Notes: generated from the sequence alone by a model not told the origin. DNA of 64,000 bases from Sphagnum magellanicum (GCA_021904315.1 CM038912.1:22170949-22234948); one strand, 5' to 3'. Shown: positions 12,546 to 24,540, numbered from the stretch's first letter. Program-made: numbers and translations.

Positions 12546-13440
12546 GTTGGTAGACAAGAGAAGGCCAAAGAACTTTTCTATCAGAGTTAGATTTATTGGG
12601 GGTGGATGCAAGTATGTAAATAGGAACCAACATGATTACTTTACAAAAGGACTATGAGTCCTTTTAGTCTTTTTTCACTTTTTCATATCAATTTTTTTTT
12701 GAATGATATCTTTTGCAACTTGTTATTAAAAATACATATAGTTGCCCCAATAGATTACATGTTTTGTGTTAATTATTTTTGAATAAATAGGAAAATTTCA
12801 AAGTGTGTAAATATTGCCAAATTATGTGTTTCATCTTGAAAGTTTATCATAATTTTGAATCATACCAAAATATGTTAAAATATTTTAGGTTTTTTTTTCT
12901 TGTATCATAAACTATAACTTTGTTTTATATGTCATGCACATTACATGCCATTTACATGTGGTAAAGAAAATTTGAAAATTTGGAATTTAAAAATACTTTG
13001 AATTTTTTTAATTTGAAAATTTTGAATTTTTAAAAATACTTTGAAATTTTGGAATTTAAAAAATACTTTGAATTAAAAAATTTTTAAAATTCCACAACTT
13101 TTTAATTGTGAGTGCTTTTTGAATGTGGGTAGTAAGTTACTATCATTTTTTTTCTTACCATTAAAATTATTTTATTAAAAGAGTCCTTTACCTAATCCTT
13201 TGCAAAATTAACCACATTTAATGCAACTACTATTCAAGTTCAAACATCCTTTACTAAAACCAAAAACCCAAAATTAAATTTAATGAATTTTTAATTTGAA
13301 ATCCTCAACATTCGTATTAGTCATTTAGCACAACTTGGAATGATGAACACAACTTTAAAATGTAAACTAAAACATATGTAAAAAAATCATTGTTTTCACC
13401 ACTATCTAACATGGTTTTTGGTTCCTAAATATTTATTTGC
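12546..13440. other. AT-rich intergenic DNA with a short tandem motif
   Basis: Positions 12966-13080 hold three diverged copies of TAAAAATACTTTGAA within an A/T-rich tract. No gene is seen. Confidence 0.45.
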
Positions 13441-14120
13441 ATATGGGTGTTGTGGAAAATCCAACATGCATCAACTATGTTCATGGGATTTTTGAGGCTT
13501 CCCAATGGGCTAGAATTGTTGGAAGGAAATTGTCATGATAGGGATGATCCTCATATTGGCGAGTCGATGACCAAAACGTGTTCAACATTGGGCATTCCAT
13601 CATTGGTGTTGGATCCCATACCATCATGGTTCATTTTATTGGATTCGAAAGCATCAATTGATTGTTAAATTCAAAAGGCTTGACACACTTTAATGTCACC
13701 AAGCCCATAAGTAGTTGTGGAGACTACAAATGGGTCCTTATAATTGAGCCCATTAGCCATCAAAATTATTGAATGGCATATTCATGAAAAGGGAATATGT
13801 TTGTAAAAGCTTTTTGGTGACATCAACTTAGGATTGCCCATAGTTTTACAATTTGGTCTTCACATATAACAATATTTTTATATGGAAAAAGATCCACATG
13901 CCAAGAAAACCTTATGGTGCCATGTGATGATTTTATAATAACAACACATTAAATTGTTCCCAACATTGGCAAGCTAAGGTTATACATTCACTACCATATA
14001 ATATCACGTTGTTGGGGGCGTTGGATTTGGATAAGAATTGTCCAATCTGTTTGGTGATTTTACAATGGCTATGCAGGCCTTTCACAAGTTGGCATGGCCA
14101 AGGTTTTTAAATCCCAAGTT
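13441..14120 (+). pseudogene. Fossil coding region, unrecognised
   Basis: One frame from about 13447 reads like protein for about 110 codons with few stops. It includes INYVHGIFEASQWARIVGRK, then NVFNIGHSIIGVGSHTIMVH, then THFNVTKPISSCGDYKWVLI. Diverged protein-like pieces continue to about 14120 in shifted frames (for example MEKDPHAKKTLWCHVM). The stops cluster near 13533-13545. I recognise no family. The density of protein-like residues argues that it was once a real gene, probably carried by a mobile element (inference). Confidence 0.4.
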
Positions 14121-15750
14121 GGGATTCACTAGTAGAATTCTTAAAATATATGACTAAATTTATGATTAGTATTCCAATCATAAAACACAAAAATGACTAA
14201 TAGCCCTAAAGTCATTATAGATGAGTTGTTTAAACAATAATCATTTAGGCCATGATGTGGCAAATAATATCCATAAGCTACAAAGGACATATGTAAAGTC
14301 ATTAATGATAGTTTAATAATTTTTTAATCATTTTTATTATTACACATTGAACCCAAAAACATTATTTTAAAAAAATATTTATTATTATAGATTTATTATA
14401 TATAATATAAATAGTAAGATATATTTATATTTCAATTTTTTAAATTTCATTATTTTCCATCCTATAAATGGTTGACACAGTCATCACCTAACCTAAGTAG
14501 TTTAGGTAGGTATGGAATATTAGGCCAATATTTCAATGTTGATCACAACGAATGTCATTAATGAAGTTTGATCCTTGGACCCCAAGGATGGAGTTCGACT
14601 CCTATACCACCAAGCCACCCCAGTTGTTGTGTAAATAATTTAATGTTTAAAAAATTTAAACCATACTTCATTTAAACATTATAAAAAATTTTCAAATTTG
14701 ATAATTCATATTTTATTGATAATTTGTCTGAATGAAAAATTGAAAATTTATTCATAACTTTTAAAAATATTGTACACAATTATATAATATATATTTAAAA
14801 ATGTAAATTTAGTTCAAAAGAAAATTATTTGAGGCTTGTTATTGAATAACATTTCAATGACCATTCTTTCAAAAAATTTAATTCAAACACATAATTTGTA
14901 AATGGAAAAACCTTTATTGTTAGTAAATGAATAAATAAAATATATATTTCATATCTTAAACCTTCATTTGATTTAGGAATTTTTATTATACAAATTTGCT
15001 TCCAATATATCATAATTTGACTAATAACTTTAATTTAGATGTATGAGTCCATATAATTTATCCACATAAAATATTTATAAATGGATCATAAATCAATTGT
15101 ATATATATAATGTTTTTATATTATTCATATGAAATATGAGGTATAAATTCTATCTTAATATTTTAATTGATTATTATTTTTTTAATTATTAAAATTTATG
15201 AAATTATAAATTATATTCATTTTTACATGTAATATCTGATATATTCACATTGAATATTTAAAATAGATCAAGTACATTTAAGAAAAATGTAATAAAGGTT
15301 TGTTTATTTCCTATATGTATAATATATAATTAGTTTCTTACGTGTTGTAGGACATTATGTCCATTTATATTCATATTAAATTACTAATAGTCATTTTTGA
15401 ATCATTATAAAATAATTGTATGACCACATTGTCTATGTAATGTTGACACATCATTTTGTCCACATCATTTGCATAGTTATTCTTTAATCATATATGAAAT
15501 GACTTTATATTAGTCATGTTTTCAAATGATATCTTGGACATCCACATCATTTTGGCATCAATCATGGATGCCATATGGATGAAAACTTGCAATGAAAAAA
15601 TGATGTCATCCTTCCTATTACCACATCATCATCTACTAGTCAAATCCACCATTAACATATGACAACTTTTTCCACATAGGTTTTGACGTAATATCCTATG
15701 ATTAATATAGTCAATTATGTAGTTGTTTATAACATCTAGTCATTAATTTC
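14121..15750. other. Very AT-rich intergenic DNA
   Basis: 14330-15420 is especially A/T-rich with ATATAT runs. It could act as a matrix-attachment-type region, but nothing in the sequence proves it. No gene is seen. Confidence 0.45.
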
Positions 15751-15996
15751 TTGGTTGCAAAAGACATAATTCCTTCTAGTGATTTTTTGGGAGTTAGTTT
15801 GAATGTTGTGTCAAATACAAAGGATGTAGGTGCACCCATGTGCGTATTTGTTGGAAATTGTCCTTCCATTGGGGGATTTTTTACCATTAATGTTCGTATC
15901 ATGATGACAGATTCAAGGTTAGATCAAGGAGCATATGCAAATGGATGTTATTTCAATTGGTTCTCATGTTCATTGCTTGCAATGGCTTTGGACTAA
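15751..15996 (+). pseudogene. Possible fossil frame, unrecognised
   Basis: An open frame of about 81 codons with protein-like composition, including FLGVSLNVVSNTKDVGAPM, GGFFTINVRIMMTDSRLDQG and NGCYFNWFSCSLLAMALD. It lacks an ATG at its left end. No domain is recognised and no continuation is clear on either side. Confidence 0.2.
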
Positions 15997-17435
15997 TTTA
16001 ACACCATAAGATTTGATCAAACATATCATCTTATTCCCAGGTTATTCACATAATTTTTAGATGATATTTTGGATTTGGGGAAAATTTCATGCATAATTAG
16101 CCATCATTGGTTATTGGCCCATTGTCAATTAAGTTGGACTTTAACAAATACCCTTACCAACATCATTCATGAATTTTCCTTCATCCCATGCATTTTGAAA
16201 TGGTGTTGGACCAAGCTTGGTGTGGGATTTGACTTCATTTCACATGGAGGAACCCAATGTCAATGAATGGAAATGTGTCATGGGATTTTGCACTATCACT
16301 ATTGCACTACCAAAACTTTTAAAAGGTGTGTGGTAGTGCATTTTGAGGCAAGTTATGAACATTATTTGATTCAACTAGATTTTCAAATTGTGTTTAGCTA
16401 ATTAATCACATTATGACCATTTATGCCCACCTAATCCACCCATTTTTATACATGTTGGAGGGCAAAAACATGGTTAGGTGGTTCAAAAGTGGCATTTGAG
16501 TGTCCATAATCTAACATTAGCGATTGTTTTTGTAATTTTAACAATTATGAAACCATAAATCTTATAATCATCCCTTTTTTTAATCATAAATATTAATAAA
16601 CCAACCTATGGATATCACTAAACATGTGATTGAGAAAAAAATTCATGCAAAAATTTAATTTTTTAATGTGAAATGGATTATCAAGAATAAAAATTTACAA
16701 CAATCATGCCATTTAAAACTTTTAAAATTAAAAAAAATTAATTAGGAAATTTTAATGCACTTCATTAATAAATTCTTCATTTAATGATTTTTTACTTTTA
16801 ATTGTTAATTTTGACACTACTTTGACATTTTTTTGAGTCCACATTTTTCATTTTTTTGTGTGACAAATGTAGTGTTGTCATTTCAAAAGTCCATTACGAG
16901 TCCATAATCTTTTTAGAATTCATCCAAATTTTTTTATGATGATTCCCATTAAAGTTTATGACAACATGAATAATTAAAAAATTAACAATGTTAAATTTGA
17001 ATATGTTGGTTTCATTCATTAGGTCAAACACTCTTTTTTTTCACATAATTTGCACTTTAAACACTTGATGATCAAAAATAGATTTGGTAATCATGTTCTG
17101 ACAATTGCATTTTTTTGGTTGTCAAGGGTTTGATGATTACATTATGAGAAAAAAAGGTGTTTGTAATTGGCCTTGCAACTCACTATATTTATATGTTGTG
17201 AGTGCTAATGGACAAATTACATGAATAGTAGAGTTGTAACTCATTGTATATATGGTGTAATTCATTATAACTCAATTGCAACTCAAATAAACCAACTCAT
17301 TTTCAACTACTGTGCAACTCCATTATAATTGAACCCATGATGTCATGTTGACATCACTGATTATCATCCATATATTAAAATTTGACATGTGGCACTATGA
17401 AATTTTTTTGACATAAAAATTATTTTCTATTGTAG
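15997..17435. other. AT-rich intergenic DNA, nothing recognised
   Basis: No gene or repeat is supported. Short open frames on + (16069-16266) have no recognisable content. Confidence 0.4.
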
Positions 17436-17990
17436 TAGTATCAGAGGAACTATATACACATTACTTGAAAGGGTGCATAATAGGTTTGGCATTCTAGCCA
17501 AGGTATTCACTGACCAAGGATGGAATTTATGAGGAATTTCAAGAGTTGTTATGTGAGAAAAATCCTTATCAATTATCAAACTACTTCACAACACCATCTT
17601 GAAGTTGATGGGTTAGTTGAGCAAATAATTTAAACAACGAAACATGGATTGTGCAAGTGTAGGTTATAAGTAGGTCATACACAAGACTAGGACTTGTAGT
17701 TGCCATGATTAACCATGGATATTGATTTAGTCAACAAGCCTTACTTGCATTTTTTTCACCCTACTTCTTTTTGTTTTGCTATGATCCGGAGCTTTTAAGT
17801 GCGAGTCCATTGGAATGTGATGGTAGTACTTAATTTAGATGATCTAGTCATTTTGCTTTAAGCATGTGACCAACAAACAACATTGTTTCAAGAATTTATG
17901 TTGATGGCCATGGAGAATTTGGCCATTTCCTAGCACTAGGATATGATGCATCAAAATATGAATGTTATTTGATATGTTGTTGGTGGACAA
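17436..17990 (+). mobile_element. Decayed Ty3/gypsy integrase fragment
   Basis: Translated with several frame changes, this reads as a retroviral-type integrase core. FGILAKVFTDQGW contains the TDQG of the second catalytic aspartate. About 45 residues on, TTSQHHLEVDGLVEQI aligns with the HPQTDGQTE motif that carries the catalytic glutamate. The block after that (GHTQD, then MVVLNLDDLV and TLFQEFMLMAMENLAI) matches the usual spacer region after the core in gypsy elements. In-frame stops and frameshifts are abundant. RT, RNase H and LTRs were not found nearby, so only a fragment survives. Confidence 0.7.
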
Positions 17991-19099
17991 CGATAGGTGT
18001 AAGCATCAATGTAGTAATGCACAACAATATATTAAATTGAGGTGTTGAAAACCTTTAAAAATATTGCACACTATAATTTAAATATTTTCACTGCTAATAT
18101 GCCAATATCATAATGTACTATTAAAGATCATGAATAATAATAATAGTTTCAAATTCTACAAACAAATTGATTTGTGAAAAGTAAATAAATTTACCTTTTG
18201 TCAATGTGGAAACTGACCCTAGGCAACAAGTACTTACCTTTTGTCAAAAGGTGCATTGCATGGTTCCTTTTTCTTGAAGAAGGTTTGAAAAATTACACAT
18301 GACCAGATGGTGAGTTTTCTAGGCTGCCAAAAACTGTATGGTAATACAACACTTATCCGATATCCTTTGCCCAAAATTACACTCTTGTAACCTATATCTC
18401 TAGTGGAAATGGGAATATAATAAGTGCCTTAAATTTAATGACATTTTCTATAAACTAATGAAGCCAATTGCCAAATTAATGAAGCAAAACTTTGGAGTTC
18501 CCCAAAACATGAATCTATTGGTGGCCTACACAACATACATTGTAAGAAGTACATAATTGATATGACTATTTGATCTAGCAAATGCTAATTTACATATGAT
18601 GCAATGTTTGTATGGTACATGATTGCTTCTAATTGGCCGGCTATAATGATTGGCCTAGGTGATTGACTTTAAATATCAGCTCATACCGAGATTTTGTTTT
18701 TTCAATTTTGTGATGTAGCCAAATTTGGCTATAAATAAGATATGAACGTAGAAACATTTACGAATCCTTTTATATTTTGGCTACCTGTTAAAACCTATTG
18801 TAAAAATTTGATGATTTTTCGTTTTCAAATTTTCAAAATCTGGTAAATTATTGGCCTTTTTTAAAAACCATAATTCTTTGAATAGGTTGAAATCATAGCT
18901 TTAAAGATTAAAAAAATGCATAAAGTTGTTTGACAAAAAAACATTGCCTCATATTGGCTCATTTTTCATGTTTATGGGTGGGTTTAAGGTGGAGCTGCTC
19001 TATTTTAAATGCATCACATTCTACACTAGGGCCTCCCCTTTGGCCCACCTCTGTAGATGAGAAGGAAAAAACTTTGGGCAAACCATATGAGATAAAAGT
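17991..19099. other. Intergenic DNA, nothing recognised
   Basis: A 14-bp palindrome, AGCCAAATTTGGCT, lies near 18717-18730. No gene is seen. Confidence 0.4.
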
Positions 19100-19215
19100 G
19101 TGTCACCATTAGTAACACCCTTGGAGAACACATTGAGAACTTGGGGAACATCAATGGGAACAGACTAAGAACATGGTGGGAACCTCTTCCTCCCCCCTTC
19201 CTTCTTTAGGAAGAA
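19100..19215 (+). repeat. Dispersed repeat B copy
   Basis: GAGAACACATTGAGAAC, GGGGAACATCAATGGGAACA and GGTGGGAACCT are followed by a CT/C-rich tail. The word order is the same as in the copies near 3.1-3.5 kb. Confidence 0.4.
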
Positions 19216-19592
19216 GCATGAGCCCTGCTGAGTGCATGTTAAGCCATCTCATCTCACTGGCTGCATGCAGATTCTATGCATAAAACTTGTTGTCACCATT
19301 TTTGGCCTAAACTAACTTTTGTTCAAACCATGTGGCCTTTGAAAACCAAACTTAAAAAATACCAAAAAATCAAGGCATCAAAGTTCAAATCTATGATTAC
19401 ACACACAAGTCTTTTAAGTAACATTAGGGATATGTTCATTCTTTAGATTCTCACAAGGAATATGTCACAATGTGGGATTCTTACATTGATTTCTATAGAT
19501 TTTTATAATTAATATGAAAATTTCACTTTGAACAATTGTCTTTTTAGATTATTTATACCAAGCCATGATCTATGGAAAGGTAGTTAATTATA

Positions 19593-19806
19593 ACAGTGCA
19601 TTCACACTTGATGTTAAGTCAATTTTAAATGAAAATCTAGGTGGCATCCTAGGTGGCACCCAATGTTAAATGGGTGATAGCTTAATGTTAAGTGAATGTT
19701 AACTTAATATAAAATGTTCATGGTAAGTAGGTGTAAGTCCTAAATGATTAGCATAGTGTTAGGGACTCAACACTAGAGTCCCTAACACCAAGTGTGAATG
19801 CACTTT
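19593..19806. mobile_element. MITE candidate with 18-bp terminal inverted repeats
   Basis: The left end 19593-19610 and the right end 19789-19806 are reverse complements except for one base (core AGTGCATTCACACTTG). TA lies immediately outside both ends (19591-19592 and 19807-19808), as expected for a two-base TA target duplication. Just inside the right end is a perfect 13-bp hairpin (19756-19768 with 19776-19788, 7-base loop). The length is 214 bp and there is no coding content. This suits a Tc1/mariner-type miniature element, though the TIR is not one I can name. Confidence 0.65.
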
Positions 19807-20293
19807 TAGTTAGTTTTGTTTGTCATGCTAGAGATCTCCCCAACTATGGTGCTTCTTGCCACACTCTTGGTATTCTTGGAAAGCCTTTGTTGCACCAAGT
19901 TGGTTTCATAATGTTTTGACCTATGATCGAAAAATTATTGAATATTGAACAATACTTTCATTTGAAATTTTCTTTAAATCAAAAATAAAAATTATAAGGG
20001 AATTTGGGCATAGTCTTGTTATTTCTTCAAAAAATAGGATTTAATGAAGGAAATTTGGATAATTTTAGACATAAGGTTAGGGAGATATTGAATATTTTTC
20101 ATTGGAAATTCAATTCAATCACACAAAAAAAAATTTGGAAAGAAAAATTAATTGGATAGCTTCTTCACCCTTGGGCCAATGGCACCACAAGCTACACTAG
20201 TTGATATTTTTAAAAGAGGACTTCAAGATAAGTACCTAAATGTATAATTAAAACTCAATATAAAACCCTTAATTACTTGTGATACTACCAAAT
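19807..20293. other. AT-rich intergenic DNA, nothing recognised
   Basis: No gene or repeat is supported. Confidence 0.4.
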
Positions 20294-20336
20294 TGGTTTG
20301 CATAGGGTGTGTGTGTCACACACGCTATGCAAACCA
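20294..20336. repeat. 43-bp near-perfect palindrome
   Basis: The left arm TGGTTTGCATAG followed by GTGTGTG pairs with CACACAC and CTATGCAAACCA around position 20315, with one mismatched pair. It would form a tight hairpin or cruciform. It may be a very small foldback or the remnant of one. Confidence 0.75.
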
Positions 20337-21262
20337 TTGCAAGAATGTGTTTGTAGGTATCCAAAAACGTGTCTAAAAAGGTTACCCTTTAGGACCCATG
20401 GTGCATTGCAATAAGCACTTAAAACGACAACATGATATGGTTAAAAAAGGGGTCTCAAATGAACGGAGATTCCTACATTTTCAACAAAAGCAATTCAATT
20501 GTTTGATTTCATTTGAATGGCAAAAAAAAGAGTTTCCATTGGAAAAAAAAAAGTAAAAATTCCAAGTACATCTTTACAACTTCAAAGCATGTGCAAAATA
20601 GCAAAATAGTTGCCACCGAAAATAAAAAGTCTTTGAAATTCTTTGAGGGGGTAAGGTCAAAAATTTTGCTTTTTCTAACTCACCTAGTTTGTACCCGACC
20701 ACGTGAACTCTAAGGAAGAAACACAATGGATATCTACTCAATTGGGAAGTTGTGAAGAAGTCAAGACCTTAAAAGTTGAGCTTCTTCCAATCAATGAAAG
20801 TATGCCATGAATATTATTGTACAGCACAAATTGTTTGACTAAAGAAATGTACCTACAATGGGTTTTGGTCAAATTTCTGATGTCACCAAATTGGTGATGA
20901 TGATCCACAGATCCAAGATTTAGCCAAATTTGGATAAAACTGGAACCATTTATGGAAATCTGGATTATTTTTCCTTACATTTTGGGTGGATTCTGGCTAT
21001 TGAAAATCTCAAAAGGCACTTGATTATAGCATTTAAAAAAAATTCAGTATAGCTTTTTGGCTACTTATAGCCAGCACAAAAAAGAGTTGTTCACCACAAA
21101 ATATGCAATTTAAGAGAGAAACATGGGTTCAACCATAGCCATGCAGGTATAGTTGAATAGCTCATGCACCAGAGGAGTATAATGGATGAGGATTATGGAG
21201 TCTGGATTATCTGACCCAAAAGCCATTTGTGCATCAGCTATTGGAAACCCATAAAGTGTTAA
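20337..21262. other. Intergenic DNA, nothing recognised
   Basis: Open frames such as 20513-20713 show no recognisable product. Confidence 0.4.
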
Positions 21263-21525
21263 GGTAAAAGCCCTAGGGTGGGGGCATTCTCAAAATAAGA
21301 GGCCTAGCATGAGGCGATAGTGGCCCCGCATTTTGGGAATGTCCCCAACCCATCGGCTTTACCTATTGTAAAGCATGAGGCAAAATTTATCATGAACCAA
21401 ACCTATGTAGATCACCCGGTGTATGAATGGGAGGGTTCTTATGCCTACTCCTCAATAGTGGGAGGGTTATTACACCTATAAGTAAGCATAATTCCCACCG
21501 ACCCTTGGGGAGTAGGCATAATATC
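21263..21525 (-). repeat. Dispersed repeat A with nested foldbacks
   Basis: 21318-21432 is the reverse complement, with some divergence, of 50789-50904: GCATTTTGGGAATGT, GTAAAGCATGAGGCAAA, ATCATGAA, GTAGATCACC and GGGAGGGTTCTTA in order. The adjacent 21263-21300 folds back on 21332-21370. 21439-21455 pairs with 21505-21521 (TTATGCCTACTCCTCAA against TTGGGGAGTAGGCATAA). A third relative lies at 42120-42200. Confidence 0.6.
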
Positions 21526-21854
21526 CCAAGAAGGAAACTCATGGATATAAGGTGCCCTCCACATACAGTATGAATTCTCTCCTCGTGCTTTATGAGTAGG
21601 GTAAGGCCACAAATGGAAGCATGAGGGCCTAGTGCAAGGCAGGAAGCAAGCATGGGATCTGAATTCCCCAGATCACCCCATTCAAGAATTTGGCTCATAA
21701 AATGGATGGCTGTGATTTTTGTTTGAGAGGAGAGGAGGCACCTTACACGTTACAAGTGAGATGACATCCTCAATTGAGGCAAGAAATTTTACTAACGATA
21801 AGGCACCCTCCACATATGCTAGAGGAATTTTAGTGGTTCTTTACATGGTGGGTA

Positions 21855-21950
21855 AGGCCCTAGGGGGAGGGCGCAACTGGAATAAGGGCTCACATGAGGC
21901 AAAGTCAAGTGCAACTCGGGTTCTGTTAACGCCCTCCCCAAGGGCTTTAC
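21855..21950. repeat. Short foldback related to repeat A
   Basis: TAAGGCCCTAGGGGGAGGGCG near 21856-21876 pairs with CGCCCTCCCCAAGGGCTTTA near 21930-21949. It shares the AAAGCCCTAGGG and CATGAGGCAAAG words with repeat A. Confidence 0.5.
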
Positions 21951-22460
21951 AATGTGTAAAGCTCGGTCACTCTTTTTTTATCAAAAAAAAATTATGCTGG
22001 GGCACCCATTGGGTCGATGATGGAATATTTGGGGTGGCACTTCTCAGAAGCTAAATTGTTTGTTGCCAAGGAATTATTACACGTAATAACATACCATATG
22101 CACCCTCAATATGCCTATGACCCAATACGCGGAGAAACAGTGGCAGGGCTTCAAGTTGTTGAAAAATGGATCGTATCAAAGTGCTTTCTGTTTTTCTAGA
22201 ACTTCTTTGCATGGCAGAAAGAGAGAAGGTGAGAGGAAAGGTGATGAGATACTGTACACCCAATCCTTTGTTTGTGGTCATCCATTTTCTTCGATCTGAG
22301 ATATTGGATCTTAGCTCATTTTTTGGGGTTAGACTTTTAACCAACTCCTTGTCCTTGTCCTCCAATAAGGCCCCTATCAAACCCAAGGTACGGGTGTGAA
22401 GCACCGGAAGGCCTGACTTTGCTAGAAAAAAATGAGGGGCAAAAAGCAAAAGAGACAAAC
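21951..22460. other. Intergenic DNA, nothing recognised
   Basis: Several overlapping open frames run on both strands. None has recognisable content. Confidence 0.35.
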
Positions 22461-22515
22461 CCCCCCCCCTCCCCTTCCCTTCCCTCCCCTCCCCTCCCCT
22501 CCCCTCCCCTCCCCC
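22461..22515. repeat. CCCCT/CCCTT microsatellite
   Basis: An uninterrupted C-rich array of CCCCT and CCCTT units. The minus-strand open frame across it yields only a Gly/Arg/Glu low-complexity peptide. Confidence 0.9.
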
Positions 22516-22633
22516 TAAAGAAGAAAAAATAAATTGTGTTTCTTGTTTTAACACGTGATGATTTTGGTATTTGCGCTGCCTTTGTTGTCTATTGCAAGCT
22601 CCTATATACTTCCAAGTTCCTCCTATTCAGAGC

Positions 22634-22738
22634 GAAATGCCCTGACTCAATGCCTCTCCCTATACTTAACCCCAAGTTAAATTGTCGAAATGTCCTGACT
22701 GAATGCCTCTCCCTATACTTAACCCAAGTTAAATTGTC
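22634..22738. repeat. 53-bp tandem duplication
   Basis: Two copies, starting at 22634 and 22687, share GAAATG(C/T)CCTGACT, AATGCCTCTCCCTATACTTA and AAGTTAAATTGTC. They differ at a handful of bases. Confidence 0.9.
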
Positions 22739-23395
22739 CTCCTACACTTTTTTTGTCTGTGAACAACAAAGCTTTTGCAATAGCCCTTCCTAAGAACACC
22801 CTACCAATTAAGCTTTTAGAGCATATACAGGTCTTTCTCTTTTTAGAGCAAGTCTACTAGCAACAATAGAAAAATGACCTACAAAAAGTTATGTATCTAG
22901 CCTATTATGGAAGCTAGTTTGTTTGCTTTGTTTGTTTGTTATCAGGTTGTCTTTTACCTTATAAAATCCTATTTCACACCGACAAAACTCGTTTTCATGT
23001 TGGAGCTATTTACATTGGGTGATTAGTAAAATCAGTTTGTCACATTGAGATTTCCCAAATCTTGGCTACCCCTCCTTGCACCATTGGAAAGTTCTCATTA
23101 AAATTTTCATAAAATCATAACTAATGTGTTTACGGAAACCCTAAACACTAAACACATTATTCTATTGTTGGAAAACTCTCATTGAGGAGGATTTTATTGG
23201 AAGTGATTTCTTGATTTTTTTGATGTAATGTGTGGGAGATATTGAATATTGAATATTTTTTGTCACTGAAAATTGAATAGAATTTCAAAACTCAAATTTT
23301 AATGACATTTTGGATTTCAGACTTAAGTTCAAGAAGATATATCATTTTCTCTTTCAAATTTCATTCAATTGGGCAAACAACATAGGTCACACTAA
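22739..23395. other. Intergenic DNA, nothing recognised
   Basis: A GTTT-rich run lies near 22918-22938. No gene is seen. Confidence 0.4.
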
Positions 23396-23625
23396 TTTGG
23401 ATGAAATTAAAACTTCAACTAACATTAAATTGAGTTTGGACATGTAAATATGCTGATGATACAATGGTCATCAAAAGGGCCAATCAAAAAAAATTATGAT
23501 TTGATTTGGATGAAATTAAAACTTTAAATAACATTAAATTGAGTTTGGACATGTAAATATGCTGATGATACAATGATCATCAAAAGGGCCAATCAAAAAA
23601 TATATTATGATTTGATTTGATTAGC
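23396..23625. repeat. 109-bp tandem duplication
   Basis: ATGAAATTAAAACTT starts at 23401 and again at 23510. The copies then agree through AACATTAAATTGAGTTTGG, ATATGCTGATGATACAATG and CATCAAAAGGGCCAATC. Each copy contains a frame reading YADDTM, as in the RT box of LINE elements. The surrounding residues do not confirm an RT. Confidence 0.85.
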
Positions 23626-24540
23626 AAATCGGAGTGATGGGCGTCTTTGTGGGGCCTTTGTGGTAGCATTTTAATTGATATCTGCTTTATTTCCTTTTAT
23701 GTGCAAATTTTCGCACAAATGCAATAGAGAACTTTTTGCAAGGTACCTTTTTTTGGGAAAATAATTTACCTATTTATAGATGTTTTGAAAGGGATTTCAC
23801 CGTTTTGTGAGACAAATTTCTGTTTGGGAACGGCTTTTTCCCCCACATTTGGACAATCTTGGCAGTTTCTGAAAAAGCGATGCTAATTAATGTCAGAACT
23901 CTTGTGAGATGCTTGCAACTGATGCCAAATCATAAAACTGAAGGAGAAAAAAGAAATCGGTAATTCCCCTTACACAATCTACAATTTCATGTTATTGTAG
24001 CGTTTTTTTGGGTGGTTAATTTTTTCAAAAAAATTATTGTCAAATGTTCCCTATTTTGAATTTTTTTTGAAAAAATTGATTAAAAAATCTAAAAAATGGA
24101 CATGTTTCTATTCTTCAACAAAGTACTGAGGGATAAAAGGATTTTAATAAATTTTTACTTTCATAGCTGGTTTATAGTCAAAAGTGGCTAAATCCCTTTC
24201 TGGATGATCACCAATGTGACAACATCACAAAATTGAAAAAAAAGAAAAGAAAAAAAGCAGTAGAGTTATCCGTAAGTAACCCTGTCTTCACCCTGTCTTT
24301 GGGCCTCCTTTCACCCCCTATCCCCTCTTCCAGTGGTATCCGCAAAGAAAAGACATTTTATTAAAATTCTCAGTATGAAATGCTGCAACTCAGCATTTAA
24401 TGCACAAGGTTCGCGACTAATTATAGTTGTTGTACAGTTAGGAGCAGTGAAAATATATGTAGCAGCAGTGGAGGCGCTCGAGAAAAAGGAAAGATAGGAT
24501 GAAACTCAGTTTACCACGAAAATTGATGGTTTTCTGAGTT
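23626..24540. other. Intergenic DNA, nothing recognised
   Basis: No gene is seen. The part after 24280 is less AT-rich than its surroundings, but no exon could be supported. Confidence 0.35.

Noticed and set aside
14568..14622. tRNA- or SINE-like segment (GGAGTTCGACTCC next to CCACCAAGCC)
   Set aside because: The B-box-like and A-box-like words lie almost next to each other, the T-stem does not pair properly around a seven-base loop, and no cloverleaf can be drawn.
22051..22554. Minus-strand 167-codon frame with a Gly/Arg/Glu-rich start
   Set aside because: The N-terminal part is only the translation of the CCCCT microsatellite, and the rest has no recognisable domain.
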